Below, piece by piece: positions 43,000 through 53,200 of a DNA stretch of 64,000 nt; position 1 is the first letter of the stretch; the number at the start of each line of letters is the position of its first letter. The stretch lies in contig JAIOOR010000005.1 of NCBI GenBank assembly GCA_021414365.1, forward strand, positions 124,001 to 188,000. The letters run 5' to 3'. Both the position numbers and the translations under genes were made by a program. Below the pieces are notes generated by a model. It was not told the origin of the DNA. It searched no databases and worked only from the letters and a program-made list of their open reading frames with translations. Source of the DNA: Nitrosarchaeum sp. GTDB lineage: Archaea > Thermoproteota > Nitrososphaeria > Nitrososphaerales > Nitrosopumilaceae.

Positions 43000-44073
43000 A
43001 TGGAAAGGTTACGTGCATTGGATCTATTTTCTGGTTGTGGCGGATTGAGTTTGGGTATGGAAAGAGCAGGATTTCAGGTTGTATATGCAAATGAGCTTAA
43101 TCAAGACGCAGCACTGACATACCAAAAGAATTTTCCTGACGTCCTAATGGATGTATGCGACATTAGAAAAATTGAACCTGACGATGTGAAAAGAAAAATC
43201 AAAAGCATGAAAATAGACTTGATAGGTGCAGGTCCGCCTTGTCAGGGATTTTCCACACTGGTGAAAAGAAATGTACGGGATCCTAGAAATGGTCTTTTTA
43301 GACACTTGGTGAGATTTGTGGAGTATTTTGCACCAAAGGCATTTGTGATGGAAAATGTCACAGGACTTCTTTCAATGAACAAAGGAAAAACAATTGAGAA
43401 CATCTGTGATGAATTTGAGAGCATAGGTTATCATGTGGCAGTTGACAAATTGCTTGCATCCGATTTTGGTGTGCCTCAGGACAGGACACGTGTCTTTATC
43501 ATAGGCACTACAAAAAAAATACCGCGAGTTGAATTATTCCCAAAGAAAAACGGGCATGCGAGAGTATCGGTGAAAAAGGCAATATCTGATCTTTCCTTTC
43601 TTGGAATTGGAGAATATGCAACAACGTATCAGAGGAGAACTTTCTCTGAATATCAAGTCATGATGAGAAACAACTGTGCAGTACTTGCAAACCATGAATC
43701 CGCAAATCACTCTGAACGTATACAGAAACGATTCATGATGATACCTCCAGGAATGGTTGCAAAAAAAATCAGCGGATATGATTCTGGAAAAAGGGACTGT
43801 TACAAATTTGATCCTTCTGAGCCAAGCAAAACTGTCACTACACTTCCTGAAGATTTCATACACTATCAACAAAACAGAATACCTACTGTAAGAGAACTTG
43901 CAAGATTACAATCATTCCCAGATGATTTTGTGTTTCTTGGTCCGAGAACTACTGGTGGAGCCCAACGAAAGCATTCATGTCCTCAATATACACAAGTTGG
44001 GAATGCTGTGCCACCACTTCTTTCACAAGAAGTATTTGCAAACATGAAAAAAATTCTCAAGAAATACTACTAA
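43000..44073 (+). CDS. DNA 5-cytosine methyltransferase (DISARM DrmMII-like)
   Basis: A 357-residue C5-methyltransferase. Motif I is LDLFSGCGG (8-16), motif IV PPCQGFS with catalytic C81, motif VI ENV (118-120), motif VIII QDRTRVFIIG, a short variable region, and motif X VGNAVPPLL near the C-terminus. It methylates cytosine using S-adenosylmethionine. It is followed by the DrmA-like gene 116 bp downstream on the same strand and preceded by vsr, the usual partner. As the only intact methyltransferase it would mark self DNA for the system. In described DISARM loci the class 2 methylase (DrmMII) usually lies after drmC, so the order differs here. Confidence 0.9.
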   Translation: MERLRALDLFSGCGGLSLGMERAGFQVVYANELNQDAALTYQKNFPDVLMDVCDIRKIEPDDVKRKIKSMKIDLIGAGPPCQGFSTLVKRNVRDPRNGLFRHLVRFVEYFAPKAFVMENVTGLLSMNKGKTIENICDEFESIGYHVAVDKLLASDFGVPQDRTRVFIIGTTKKIPRVELFPKKNGHARVSVKKAISDLSFLGIGEYATTYQRRTFSEYQVMMRNNCAVLANHESANHSERIQKRFMMIPPGMVAKKISGYDSGKRDCYKFDPSEPSKTVTTLPEDFIHYQQNRIPTVRELARLQSFPDDFVFLGPRTTGGAQRKHSCPQYTQVGNAVPPLLSQEVFANMKKILKKYY

Positions 44074-44189
44074 TTTTTTATATCTTGGTTTTGACCTAAC
44101 TGTTATGTTTATCCCCATGTTCTGTAGTTTTTTGTAAATAACTGTGAGATTACACAAAAAAGTTAAATGCAAAAAATCATTGTGAAGTT

Positions 44190-47100
44190 ATGAACTCATC
44201 TGATGTCCGTTCAGAGATGATTGTTGAATTTAAGAAATACATGATGGGCCCGCATTGGGGAAATGAAGAGATTATTGATTCTCCTCCAAAGTTTACATAC
44301 ATGGCAGGAATTCTTTTTCCACAAGACTCTGAAATTGAACAAGAAAACGTTGTTACTGAAGTAGGTGATGATTCTGAACCCGAGGTTTCTGATAAATCTG
44401 TGTTAAATTCTCTCAATCCCTCCTCGTTTGGATTAACATGTATGTTGGATAAAGGAACCGAAAATATCCAAGTAAAAATCGAATATGGAATTTATCTCAG
44501 TCAAAAAAACACGGAAACAAAACAAATTCTTTATGAACGACATCATTTTAATGACACATTCTCAATACCAACAACTAGAATTTTTACAAAAAATTTAGAA
44601 ATCTCGTTTGGAGAAATTAAAGCGTATTTTAGAAAGACCAAAACAGGAATTCTCTGCAGTGTTTATCTCATTAATACCCACAAAACATTTGATTCTGCCA
44701 AATCCAAAAATATAATATTTCAACCACGAATTGAGATTATTTCTGAGAAAAAACAGATTATTCATAGCGATGGAAATAATCTCTCAAACCTTCGAGGCTT
44801 GGATGATGATCTCTTTGATTTGATATTTGAAAGAAAGCGAAATTTTGGTTTTGGACATGGATGTGCTGTTTCTTGGGATGATACAGAAGTGGATGGAAAA
44901 AATATTGGACGCATTTGGACTGATTTTATTCCTGAATATGAACAAAAAAATATCAAACATGTTGATGCAGACGGAAATCTTGACTCTTGTGTTGACATGA
45001 AAAATTTGTCTGAAGTTAATGATTTTTCAAAATATTCTGATGTCTTGTTTGCTCTTCCTAATGCATATTCAAAGTGGATTAAAGAACAATTAGAAGATCG
45101 AATTGCTCTGATTGACAACAAAAGAACAGCAGAATCTCAAATTAAAAAATGCCGTGAGGCATATGAACGAATTAAAGAGGGAATTCAAATTATTTCTACA
45201 GATCCTGTTGCAGGAAAAGCATTCCAATTTATGAATAAAGTCATGCTAATACAGAGAATATGCTCTGAAACTGTTATGTTGAATCAGGCAAACAACAAAT
45301 TTGATCCTCCTATAATCGAAAATGCATCAGGAAAATGGAGGCTTTTTCAAATTGGTTTCATCTTAATGAATGTCAAAAGTTTTCTTTCTGAAAAAAATAC
45401 CGCAAAAAATATTGAGGGGAAAAATATCGATGAAAACAATATTCGCGAATCTAGGGAAATTGCGGATTTGTTGTGGTTTCCGACTGGTGGTGGTAAAACT
45501 GAAGCTTATCTTGGAATCATAGCATTTGCAATGGCAACCAGAAGACTCTCTGCCCCTAAGAACCAAGGAGTTCCAGACATCAGTGCATATGGTGTTTCTG
45601 TTCTTATGAGGTATACTCTGAGATTACTGACTATCCAACAATTTCAAAGAGCCGCAACACTAATGTGTGCATGTGAATATGTCCGAAGACAATCTCCTGA
45701 TGTCTGGGGCACTGGACAATTTCTAGTGGGATTGTGGGTAGGATTATCTGCAACTCCAAATACTCTTAGAGGTTTGGATGATCGTTTTTCTGCAGAACAT
45801 GTTATTCTTAGATCACGAAAAACTGGAAAAATTCCTGAAGAAAATAATCCCATGCAATTACTGAATTGTCCTTGGTGCGGACATGATTTGGATGCATTTT
45901 GTTATGAATTTAATGAAGATCGTGATTTTAATCTCCCTGAACGCCTAAGGCTGTATTGTAAAAATAAAAAATGTTTCTTTCATAGGAATAACCGAATCAA
46001 CTCTGGTGCTGAGGTCGGCATTCCTATCTTGACTGTAGATGAGGATATTTACAAGTGGTGTCCTTCATTATTGATTTCAACTGTGGATAAATTTGCACAG
46101 ATTACATGGAATGAAAAAATTGCATCATTATTTGGTAAAGTGAATAAATTCTGTAATAAGGACGGATTTCTGGACAATCTAAAAACTGGTGATCATAAAA
46201 AAGGTACCAGTGATGAAAAAACCCACTCTTATTTTTCAATTGAAAAACTTAATCCTCCTGATCTGATAGTCCAAGATGAGCTTCATCTAATTTCAGGACC
46301 TATGGGAACTTTAACTGCTCTATACGAAACCGCGATTGATTACTTTTGTAAAAATAAAAAAAGAGACATGCGGCCAAAAATTATTGCTTCAACTGCTACT
46401 ACCAAATCTGCCAGTTCACAAATTGACATACTATTCAACAGGAAAGAGACAAAAGTTTTTCCACCTCAAGGGTTTGAGTTTGGAAAGACTTTCTTTTCTG
46501 ATGTTGATTTAACCTCACCTGGAAAAATATTTCTTGGTATTTCTCCCACTGCAAGAAGTCAGCTTACCATCCTTGCGATGTCTGCTGCATCTTTTATGAG
46601 AAAAATCCGGCATCTAAAAGATTCAGGAATTTCTCCTGATTTGCTAGATCCTTACTATACTCTGATTGCTTATTTTAACAGCAAACGCGAATTGGGAGGA
46701 GCATACGGTACATTTTCAGACACTGTTCCTGATTACTTCAACCAAATTTTCAATAATGTAGAACAAAGAAAATCTTATGCTCCTACTGAACTTTCAAGTC
46801 TTACAAAAGAAGAAGAATCAAAAACAGAAGAAGAAATATTGGCAGAAAATCCTGAAATAAAATATCTTGACAATAAATTAATGGATTTTGAAGAGTTAAC
46901 CAGCAGACAAAATTCTGGCGAAATCCCTGACATATTAAAAAAATTGTCAAATCCTTTACCTAAAGCGCTTGATTATCTACTCTGCACAAATATGCTATCC
47001 GTAGGTGTAGATATTCAAAGATTGGGGCTAATGATTGTTAATGGACAACCAAAAAATCATTCTGAATATATTCAAGCTACAGGAAGAATTGGCAGAAAAC

Positions 47101-47696
47101 ATCCTGGATTGATACTGACAATTTACAATTCGTTAAAACCACGAGATTTATCTCATTTTGAAAATTTCAAACTATATCATTCAGCATTCTTCAAATACGT
47201 TGAACCTATCAGCATAACTCCTTTTGCGTCAAGAGCACGAGATAAAGGATTATTTGCAATATGTGTGGGGATGCTTAGGAACATGGTTCCTTTAATTGCA
47301 AAAGAACCTGGCAATTTTGAAATGGGTCTTCTTGACATCCGTAATGCTGTTTCTGAAATTAAAGCAGAATTCAGAAAGAGGGTTGATGAAACTGATAGAG
47401 ATCAGTTGGAAGACACTCTCCAAGAAATAGATGATTACTTAGAAGCATGGGCAAAACATGCAAGCAAAACCAGTCCAATGTCATTGAAATACAGATCAAC
47501 ATCATATACAACAAAAAAAGAAAGAGAAACCACAAGATTCCTTTTAACAACAGTGGAGGGAGGAGGCCATTCATTAGATGGAATTCCAAAGAGTCCGATG
47601 TCTTTAAGAGATGCAGAGCAGATGCATGACGTTTATTTTTATGAATCTCTTGATTCCAATGCCAAAGATTTGGAGGAGGATGAACTTGAAAACTAA
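44190..47696 (+). CDS. drmA: DISARM helicase DrmA-like
   Basis: A 1168-residue SF2 helicase. An N-terminal region of about 420 residues precedes Walker A PTGGGKTEAY (431-440). The DEAH-equivalent box is QDELH (695-699), and the C-terminal RecA domain carries SVGVDIQRLGLMIVNGQP and the motif VI QATGRIGR. A cysteine cluster around CPWCGHD...CKNKKCF sits between the RecA domains. The PTGGGKTEAY and QDELHLISGPMGT segments are what I associate with DrmA of DISARM. The protein overlaps the DUF1998 protein by 17 bp. It opens the operon, with promoter-like sequence at 44076-44189. Confidence 0.85.
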   Translation: MNSSDVRSEMIVEFKKYMMGPHWGNEEIIDSPPKFTYMAGILFPQDSEIEQENVVTEVGDDSEPEVSDKSVLNSLNPSSFGLTCMLDKGTENIQVKIEYGIYLSQKNTETKQILYERHHFNDTFSIPTTRIFTKNLEISFGEIKAYFRKTKTGILCSVYLINTHKTFDSAKSKNIIFQPRIEIISEKKQIIHSDGNNLSNLRGLDDDLFDLIFERKRNFGFGHGCAVSWDDTEVDGKNIGRIWTDFIPEYEQKNIKHVDADGNLDSCVDMKNLSEVNDFSKYSDVLFALPNAYSKWIKEQLEDRIALIDNKRTAESQIKKCREAYERIKEGIQIISTDPVAGKAFQFMNKVMLIQRICSETVMLNQANNKFDPPIIENASGKWRLFQIGFILMNVKSFLSEKNTAKNIEGKNIDENNIRESREIADLLWFPTGGGKTEAYLGIIAFAMATRRLSAPKNQGVPDISAYGVSVLMRYTLRLLTIQQFQRAATLMCACEYVRRQSPDVWGTGQFLVGLWVGLSATPNTLRGLDDRFSAEHVILRSRKTGKIPEENNPMQLLNCPWCGHDLDAFCYEFNEDRDFNLPERLRLYCKNKKCFFHRNNRINSGAEVGIPILTVDEDIYKWCPSLLISTVDKFAQITWNEKIASLFGKVNKFCNKDGFLDNLKTGDHKKGTSDEKTHSYFSIEKLNPPDLIVQDELHLISGPMGTLTALYETAIDYFCKNKKRDMRPKIIASTATTKSASSQIDILFNRKETKVFPPQGFEFGKTFFSDVDLTSPGKIFLGISPTARSQLTILAMSAASFMRKIRHLKDSGISPDLLDPYYTLIAYFNSKRELGGAYGTFSDTVPDYFNQIFNNVEQRKSYAPTELSSLTKEEESKTEEEILAENPEIKYLDNKLMDFEELTSRQNSGEIPDILKKLSNPLPKALDYLLCTNMLSVGVDIQRLGLMIVNGQPKNHSEYIQATGRIGRKHPGLILTIYNSLKPRDLSHFENFKLYHSAFFKYVEPISITPFASRARDKGLFAICVGMLRNMVPLIAKEPGNFEMGLLDIRNAVSEIKAEFRKRVDETDRDQLEDTLQEIDDYLEAWAKHASKTSPMSLKYRSTSYTTKKERETTRFLLTTVEGGGHSLDGIPKSPMSLRDAEQMHDVYFYESLDSNAKDLEEDELEN

Positions 47697-49530
47697 AAAT
47701 GCAGGACAAATTCGCAGCAGTGAGATTATTACAACTTATGGACCTGGCGCCATTTTTAATGGAAAAGAAGGTGTCAGTGTAATGATATTGGGGTTAGACG
47801 CATGGCCAGAAGCATTTGAGAGTGAAGATGAATTATCAAAATTCAAATCAATTCATAACAAGTTTCTTGAAGATGTTTGCAAAAAAGATCATTTTAGAAT
47901 GCCTTTAAATGATGGTGGGTTTGGTGGCGGTGTTCCATGTACTGTTTTTCCTTCTTGGGGTTATTGTGAATTTTGTAAAACAATGGCAGAGGTTACAGGA
48001 AAGCCTGATGATGAAAAAGGATACTATGTTTGCAAATTCTGTCAAAAGGACTATGGATACAAAAATAAAATTCTTCCAGCAAGACTGATTTTGTTATGTG
48101 ATTATGGCCATGTGCAGGATTTTCCATGGGTAGAATGGGCTCACAGTAAAACAAAATGGCAAGAGGCTGGATTCTGTGATGCCCCTGTTGTAAGATGGAC
48201 ATTTGGAAAAGGTGGAACAACATTGTCTAATTATAAAGTAAAATGCAAAACATGTGGAAAATCCCGTACAATGTTTGGTGCAACTGAACCCATTTTAGAT
48301 CCATTGCCTAGTAAAGATGGAAAAATCTTGGAATTGACATGTAGCGGTAATGCTCCCTGGCTGGGTAAAAAAATTATGTGTCCTCCAAAAAATTCTGAAT
48401 CCAGAGAAAAAAAATTTATGAAAGGTAACCATGTACGTGCATCTAACATGTATTTTCCAATGATAATATCTGCACTGCAAATACCAAGATTTCAAAATCC
48501 AATACAAAAAAATATAGATGATCCTAATAACAAATCCGTAATTAATTATTTGATAAAAAAGGGAACTTCTTTTAAAGACATTGCTGCAGATGAATCACTG
48601 GGTTTTTCTAAAATCGAATCTAGCTTACCTAAAATTGTAGATGAACTTGAATACCGATTTAATGATCATGTGAATGATGAAGATGGAATAAAAAACAGGG
48701 AATACAATGATTTAATTCGTAATGCCGATATTGATTACAAAGAAAACAAAACAATATCGATTAATGATGTTCCAATTCACACTGAGCTCCAACCGTATAT
48801 TTCTAAAATAAAAAGAATTGACCGCCTTACAATGATTAAATCTGTAAGGTTTTTTACTAGAGGTAAAGCCCCTGATCCGTATGATTATACTAGCACAATT
48901 GACAAGAATACTGCTTGTAAAATTTCAAAGAGTAGTAAAATCAACTGGCTTCCTTGTGTGGAAACTCAAGGTGAAGGAATATTTTTTACATTAAATGAAG
49001 AAAGAATCAAAGAATGGGAAAAATCTGCAAATGGCAGATGTAAAAAAATAATTGATTCTTATGCTGAGTTTAATTCCAAAAGAGGATGGACTGGAAATGT
49101 TTCATCCAAGTATATTTTGTTACATACTTTAGCACATGCACTGATCAGAGAATTAGCATATAACTCTGGATATGGTGAATCTTCAATCAGTGAAAGAATT
49201 TATTCTGATGAAAAATCAAACGCAATTTTACTTTATACGTCATCTAATTCCAGTGAAGGCAGTCTTGGTGGAATAGTCAGAAATTCTACTCCTGATGAGT
49301 TCCTGATGACTGTAAAAGGGGCTATAAACAAATCAAGGTTTTGTTCGAGGGATCCACTTTGTATCGAGTCTGATTTGGATGAAGGTCCAGTACATACAAG
49401 ACTTAATGGGTCTGCATGTTATGCTTGTACTCTGTTGCCTGAGACAAGTTGTGAGAATTTTAATCGATTGCTAGATAGAAAAATTCTTGGAGATGAAAAA
49501 CTAGGTTTTTTTGGTGCCTTGAATGAATAA
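47680..49530 (+). CDS. drmB: DISARM DUF1998 protein, DrmB-like
   Basis: A 616-residue protein with N-terminal SSEIITTYGPGAIF. Several CxxC zinc knuckles (CEFCKT, CKFCQK, CKTCGK) lie in the first half. The C-terminal DUF1998 domain has the motif LHTLAHALIRELAYNSGYG (about 480-500), CSRDPLC and a closing CYACTLLPETSCENFN. DrmB forms a complex with DrmA in described systems and helps in DNA engagement. The start is the ATG at 47680, with a strong GGAGGA site just before it inside drmA. The next gene overlaps its end by 8 bp. Confidence 0.85.
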   Translation: MNLKTKNAGQIRSSEIITTYGPGAIFNGKEGVSVMILGLDAWPEAFESEDELSKFKSIHNKFLEDVCKKDHFRMPLNDGGFGGGVPCTVFPSWGYCEFCKTMAEVTGKPDDEKGYYVCKFCQKDYGYKNKILPARLILLCDYGHVQDFPWVEWAHSKTKWQEAGFCDAPVVRWTFGKGGTTLSNYKVKCKTCGKSRTMFGATEPILDPLPSKDGKILELTCSGNAPWLGKKIMCPPKNSESREKKFMKGNHVRASNMYFPMIISALQIPRFQNPIQKNIDDPNNKSVINYLIKKGTSFKDIAADESLGFSKIESSLPKIVDELEYRFNDHVNDEDGIKNREYNDLIRNADIDYKENKTISINDVPIHTELQPYISKIKRIDRLTMIKSVRFFTRGKAPDPYDYTSTIDKNTACKISKSSKINWLPCVETQGEGIFFTLNEERIKEWEKSANGRCKKIIDSYAEFNSKRGWTGNVSSKYILLHTLAHALIRELAYNSGYGESSISERIYSDEKSNAILLYTSSNSSEGSLGGIVRNSTPDEFLMTVKGAINKSRFCSRDPLCIESDLDEGPVHTRLNGSACYACTLLPETSCENFNRLLDRKILGDEKLGFFGALNE

Positions 49531-50275
49531 AAAACAAAGAGACACAATAAACTCCATCTGTAAAAAATTAGGAACTTCAAAAACAAAATTTTTAGTTGAT
49601 AACATACGAAATCATATCAAAGATGAAATCTCAGTTATTGAAATACAAGAATGGACTAGGTTGAGTCCTCAATACTCAAAAGAGGTTGTAGATTTGATTA
49701 GGTCTTTTGAATGTCATGAATCCATTTGCATTGCATTAGAGATGCAAGATGAAATGTATTCTGATAAATTGAAGGACAGTACTAGTACACGACTTGTAAT
49801 GACTAGTCCTATAACTGGAAACAGAATTGGACACACTCTTGGAAATTTTAGGAAAATTATTGAAACTGCTAATAAAGAAATCATTTTGGTTGGTTATGTT
49901 TTTAATAATATTGAAGGTCAGATGGATCCAATAATTGAATCCCTAATGTCTGCAACATCTAGAGGGATCAATGTAAAGATATTTTTTGAAAAAGGTGCAT
50001 CTGCCAAAACACTTAACAATATTTGGAAAAAAAACAAAGAGTCTGTACCTCCAGAATTATTTGTTTACAAACGAAAAGACAAGAACAGCGTATTACATGC
50101 AAAAGTTTTGATAAAAGACGATGATGTCATTCTTGTCACCTCTGCAAATATGACTGGAAGTGCGATGGAAACCAACATCGAATTTGGAATTTTACATGAG
50201 GGCAAACTTGCAATGGATGCAAAAAAAATGCTGTATGATTTAATTGAGAAAGGATACATGGTGAAGGACAATTGA
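49523..50275 (+). CDS. drmC: DISARM PLD-domain protein, DrmC-like
   Basis: A 250-residue protein: an N-terminal helical part (residues 1-90), then a phospholipase-D/nuclease domain with one HKD-type motif, HAKVLIKDDDVILVTSANMTG (from about residue 192), and the strand METNIEFGIL. A single HKD motif means it probably works as a dimer. DrmC carries this domain in DISARM and is not always needed for defence. It overlaps drmB by 8 bp and meets the next gene at TGATG. The active-site pair H...K and the asparagine are present. Confidence 0.85.
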   Translation: MNKKQRDTINSICKKLGTSKTKFLVDNIRNHIKDEISVIEIQEWTRLSPQYSKEVVDLIRSFECHESICIALEMQDEMYSDKLKDSTSTRLVMTSPITGNRIGHTLGNFRKIIETANKEIILVGYVFNNIEGQMDPIIESLMSATSRGINVKIFFEKGASAKTLNNIWKKNKESVPPELFVYKRKDKNSVLHAKVLIKDDDVILVTSANMTGSAMETNIEFGILHEGKLAMDAKKMLYDLIEKGYMVKDN

Positions 50276-53200
50276 TGCCAATTCCAGATGACTATTCGAT
50301 GGAATCCACTAATCGAGAGATGTGTATTAAATTCTTTAAGAAATTATTTACCCGAGATGAATTAAAAGAAGAAATTCAGAAGTTTTCCCCTGAGAAGTTA
50401 ACAAAAAAATCAAACGTCAAGTATCAGAAAAATAGAAAGTCCTTTTTTGAGATATTGAAAATACAAGAAATTAACGATGAAACAAAACTTGCTGCTATAT
50501 TATATGATTTGTTAGGACCCCATTTTTTGTATGAAGTACAGGGCGTAGGATCCATGGATAAACATTCTCAAATGATTCGATATGATATTTTCAAAAAGGC
50601 AATTGAACTAAAATGGTTTAGTCTTGATACCGTTAGTAAAGTATCTGAATCATTATCAAAAATTGGTAAAATTACAAAACTCGAGGAAATAAATTCATTA
50701 CGAATACCAGGGCCATGGCAACACAAATTATTAGAATTGTTGTCAAATGATCTACCTTCTGAAACTGTCGAAGCTCCATCCAAACCTGAAGAATCAAAGC
50801 AAAACATGGAAGTAATTACTGCTATAAGAGAACTTTTACCTCTTCATGATTATCAAATTTTTGCCGGAAAGAAAATTAGAGATTTGCTAGTAGAGTCAAA
50901 AAATATCAGAAAGAGACTTTTGATTTCAATTCCAACCGGTGCAGGCAAAACAAGACTCGTAGCTGAATCTTTGATTGACTGGTTAAATGATGGAAAACCT
51001 TCGGATGATCCGAAAATTCATAATTCAAAATACATGGTATGGATTGCACAGAGCAGAGAATTATGTGAGCAGGCAATATCTCAATTTAATGAAATTTATT
51101 CTCAAAAAGGAAAATCGGCATTAACTGTTTTCCGATTGTTTGGGACTCACAATATAACTTTGGAAACAGTGTTGGCACAAAGAGTTGAACATGGTCTAAT
51201 CGTTTGTACTATTGATAAAATCTATGAACAAATTAATGATAAAACTACTCTTTCAGAATTTAATGCAGACTATTTCCAAAATAATATAGAATACGACGAT
51301 AGAGTTCTCAATAGTAATCTTCCGCAAAAATACTATGATGATTGGGCATTTGGAAAATTACGCAGTGTAACTTCCTGTGTGATTGTAGATGAAGCCCATA
51401 AGGCCATCATGCCTATGTATACCTGTGTTCTCAGAGGGTTGGGGTTCAATTTTAAATTTACAGCAGATGAGAATAAGTGCAATGAGGCTGGAATCACACT
51501 GGTCGGACTCACTGCAACGGCATTTAGGGGAACAGGGTTAGAACGCTCCAGAAAAGTAACAATTGGTAAACATTCTGAAAATAAGGTTCACTTGATTTCA
51601 AATGACACTGGGAGTGAAAAGCATACCGAAGTTGAGTTTCCAATCAACTGCGCCGAATGTAACAAACCTCTTCTAGAAGGTGAAGAAGTTCTACAAGCAA
51701 CATCTAACAATAAAATATTATGGCACAAATATGAACAAAAACTCTCTGCTGAAACAGAAAGAATTTACACCCGATTCAATATCCCCTTAATCCCAAAAAT
51801 ATACGGATTTCAAGAAAACAAAAAACCTCGAGCAATCATAACTTGTAATGAAAAATTTGTAGCAAACAATCCTATACGAATAAGCGGTGAAAAATCATAC
51901 GATTTACTTGGAAGTATTGTCAAGTATTCTTGGAGTATTGAAAGGAAATCAAACTTGATAGAAGTTTTTGGGATGGGTGAAATAAAAGAAATAAAAGTAC
52001 ATCCTAAATCTTTGCCAACAATTGTGGAGGAATTGAAAGAGCCTGGCACTTATTTGATCAGCCTCACAGTTGAAAACTATGATGGACTTACAGATACTGC
52101 AATCAAAGTTGTTGAAGTAATCCCAGATCAACAAATCGAGTCAAGTAATGAAATGAAAGATCTTATAATGAATTTAATTAAACGTGAAATTTTATGTGAA
52201 GTGTTTCATACATCGATCAAAAGTGGGAAAATAGGAATAGCAGAAAAAAAAAGTATTGACATATTAAATCAAATACGAAAACAAGCTGCAGAAAACGACG
52301 AAAGAAACGAGAAACTAGTAAAAATAATTCATTATCTAACTACAAAACCACAAGAAAAAAGGAAAAAAATTTTGGTCTTTGCTTGTGATATTTTGCATGC
52401 AAGATTTCTTGTAATGTGGTTAAAAACAAAATATGATATTTCTGCAGATTATGTGGATTCACAACTCCATGAAAGTAGAAACATATCTCGAATTAGAAAA
52501 TTCAGGGAAAAATCAAACGAACAATGCAAGATCCTAATTAACACTAACATGTTGACTACCGGATTTGATGTTCCTGATGTTGATTGTGTGATAATGGGGA
52601 GACCCGTGATCAGCACAGTGGAATATACCCAAATGATAGGTAGGGGAATGAGAGGCCCACGAATGGGAGGAACCCGGGAAGTCTGGATAATTGATTTTGA
52701 TGATCAAGTACAACTCAGCGAACATATGGAAAATCAGACAATTCCACTAGGTTGGAAATCCATGGCTTATGATAATGAAAACAAACTATTGTGGAAACCA
52801 CTGACTGATAAAAAAGACAACCATGGGAATCCCTTAAATCTTGACATCGACATAACGAATGAAAAAGATGTTTTGGGAGGAAATAAAACAGACGATGAAA
52901 ATAAAGACTTTTCAATAAAATGTAGATCATGTACAAAATCATCTATTGGATTTTTAGAAATATCTAGAGATTATGACTTGACTAAGGATGAAAAAGAAGA
53001 TTTGACATTATTCATAGAGAAACGTATTGCTCCAAAGTTTCCTGTATTGAAGATTTGTAAACAATGTAAAGATGAGATCAACATATGGCCAGAATCAAAT
53101 AACCCTTGGAAGAATTTAATTGTTAAAGAAAAATCCAACCCTGTATTATTACAACTAATAAAATTTATTGCTAAAAATTATGATGGAAATTTGAAGATAG

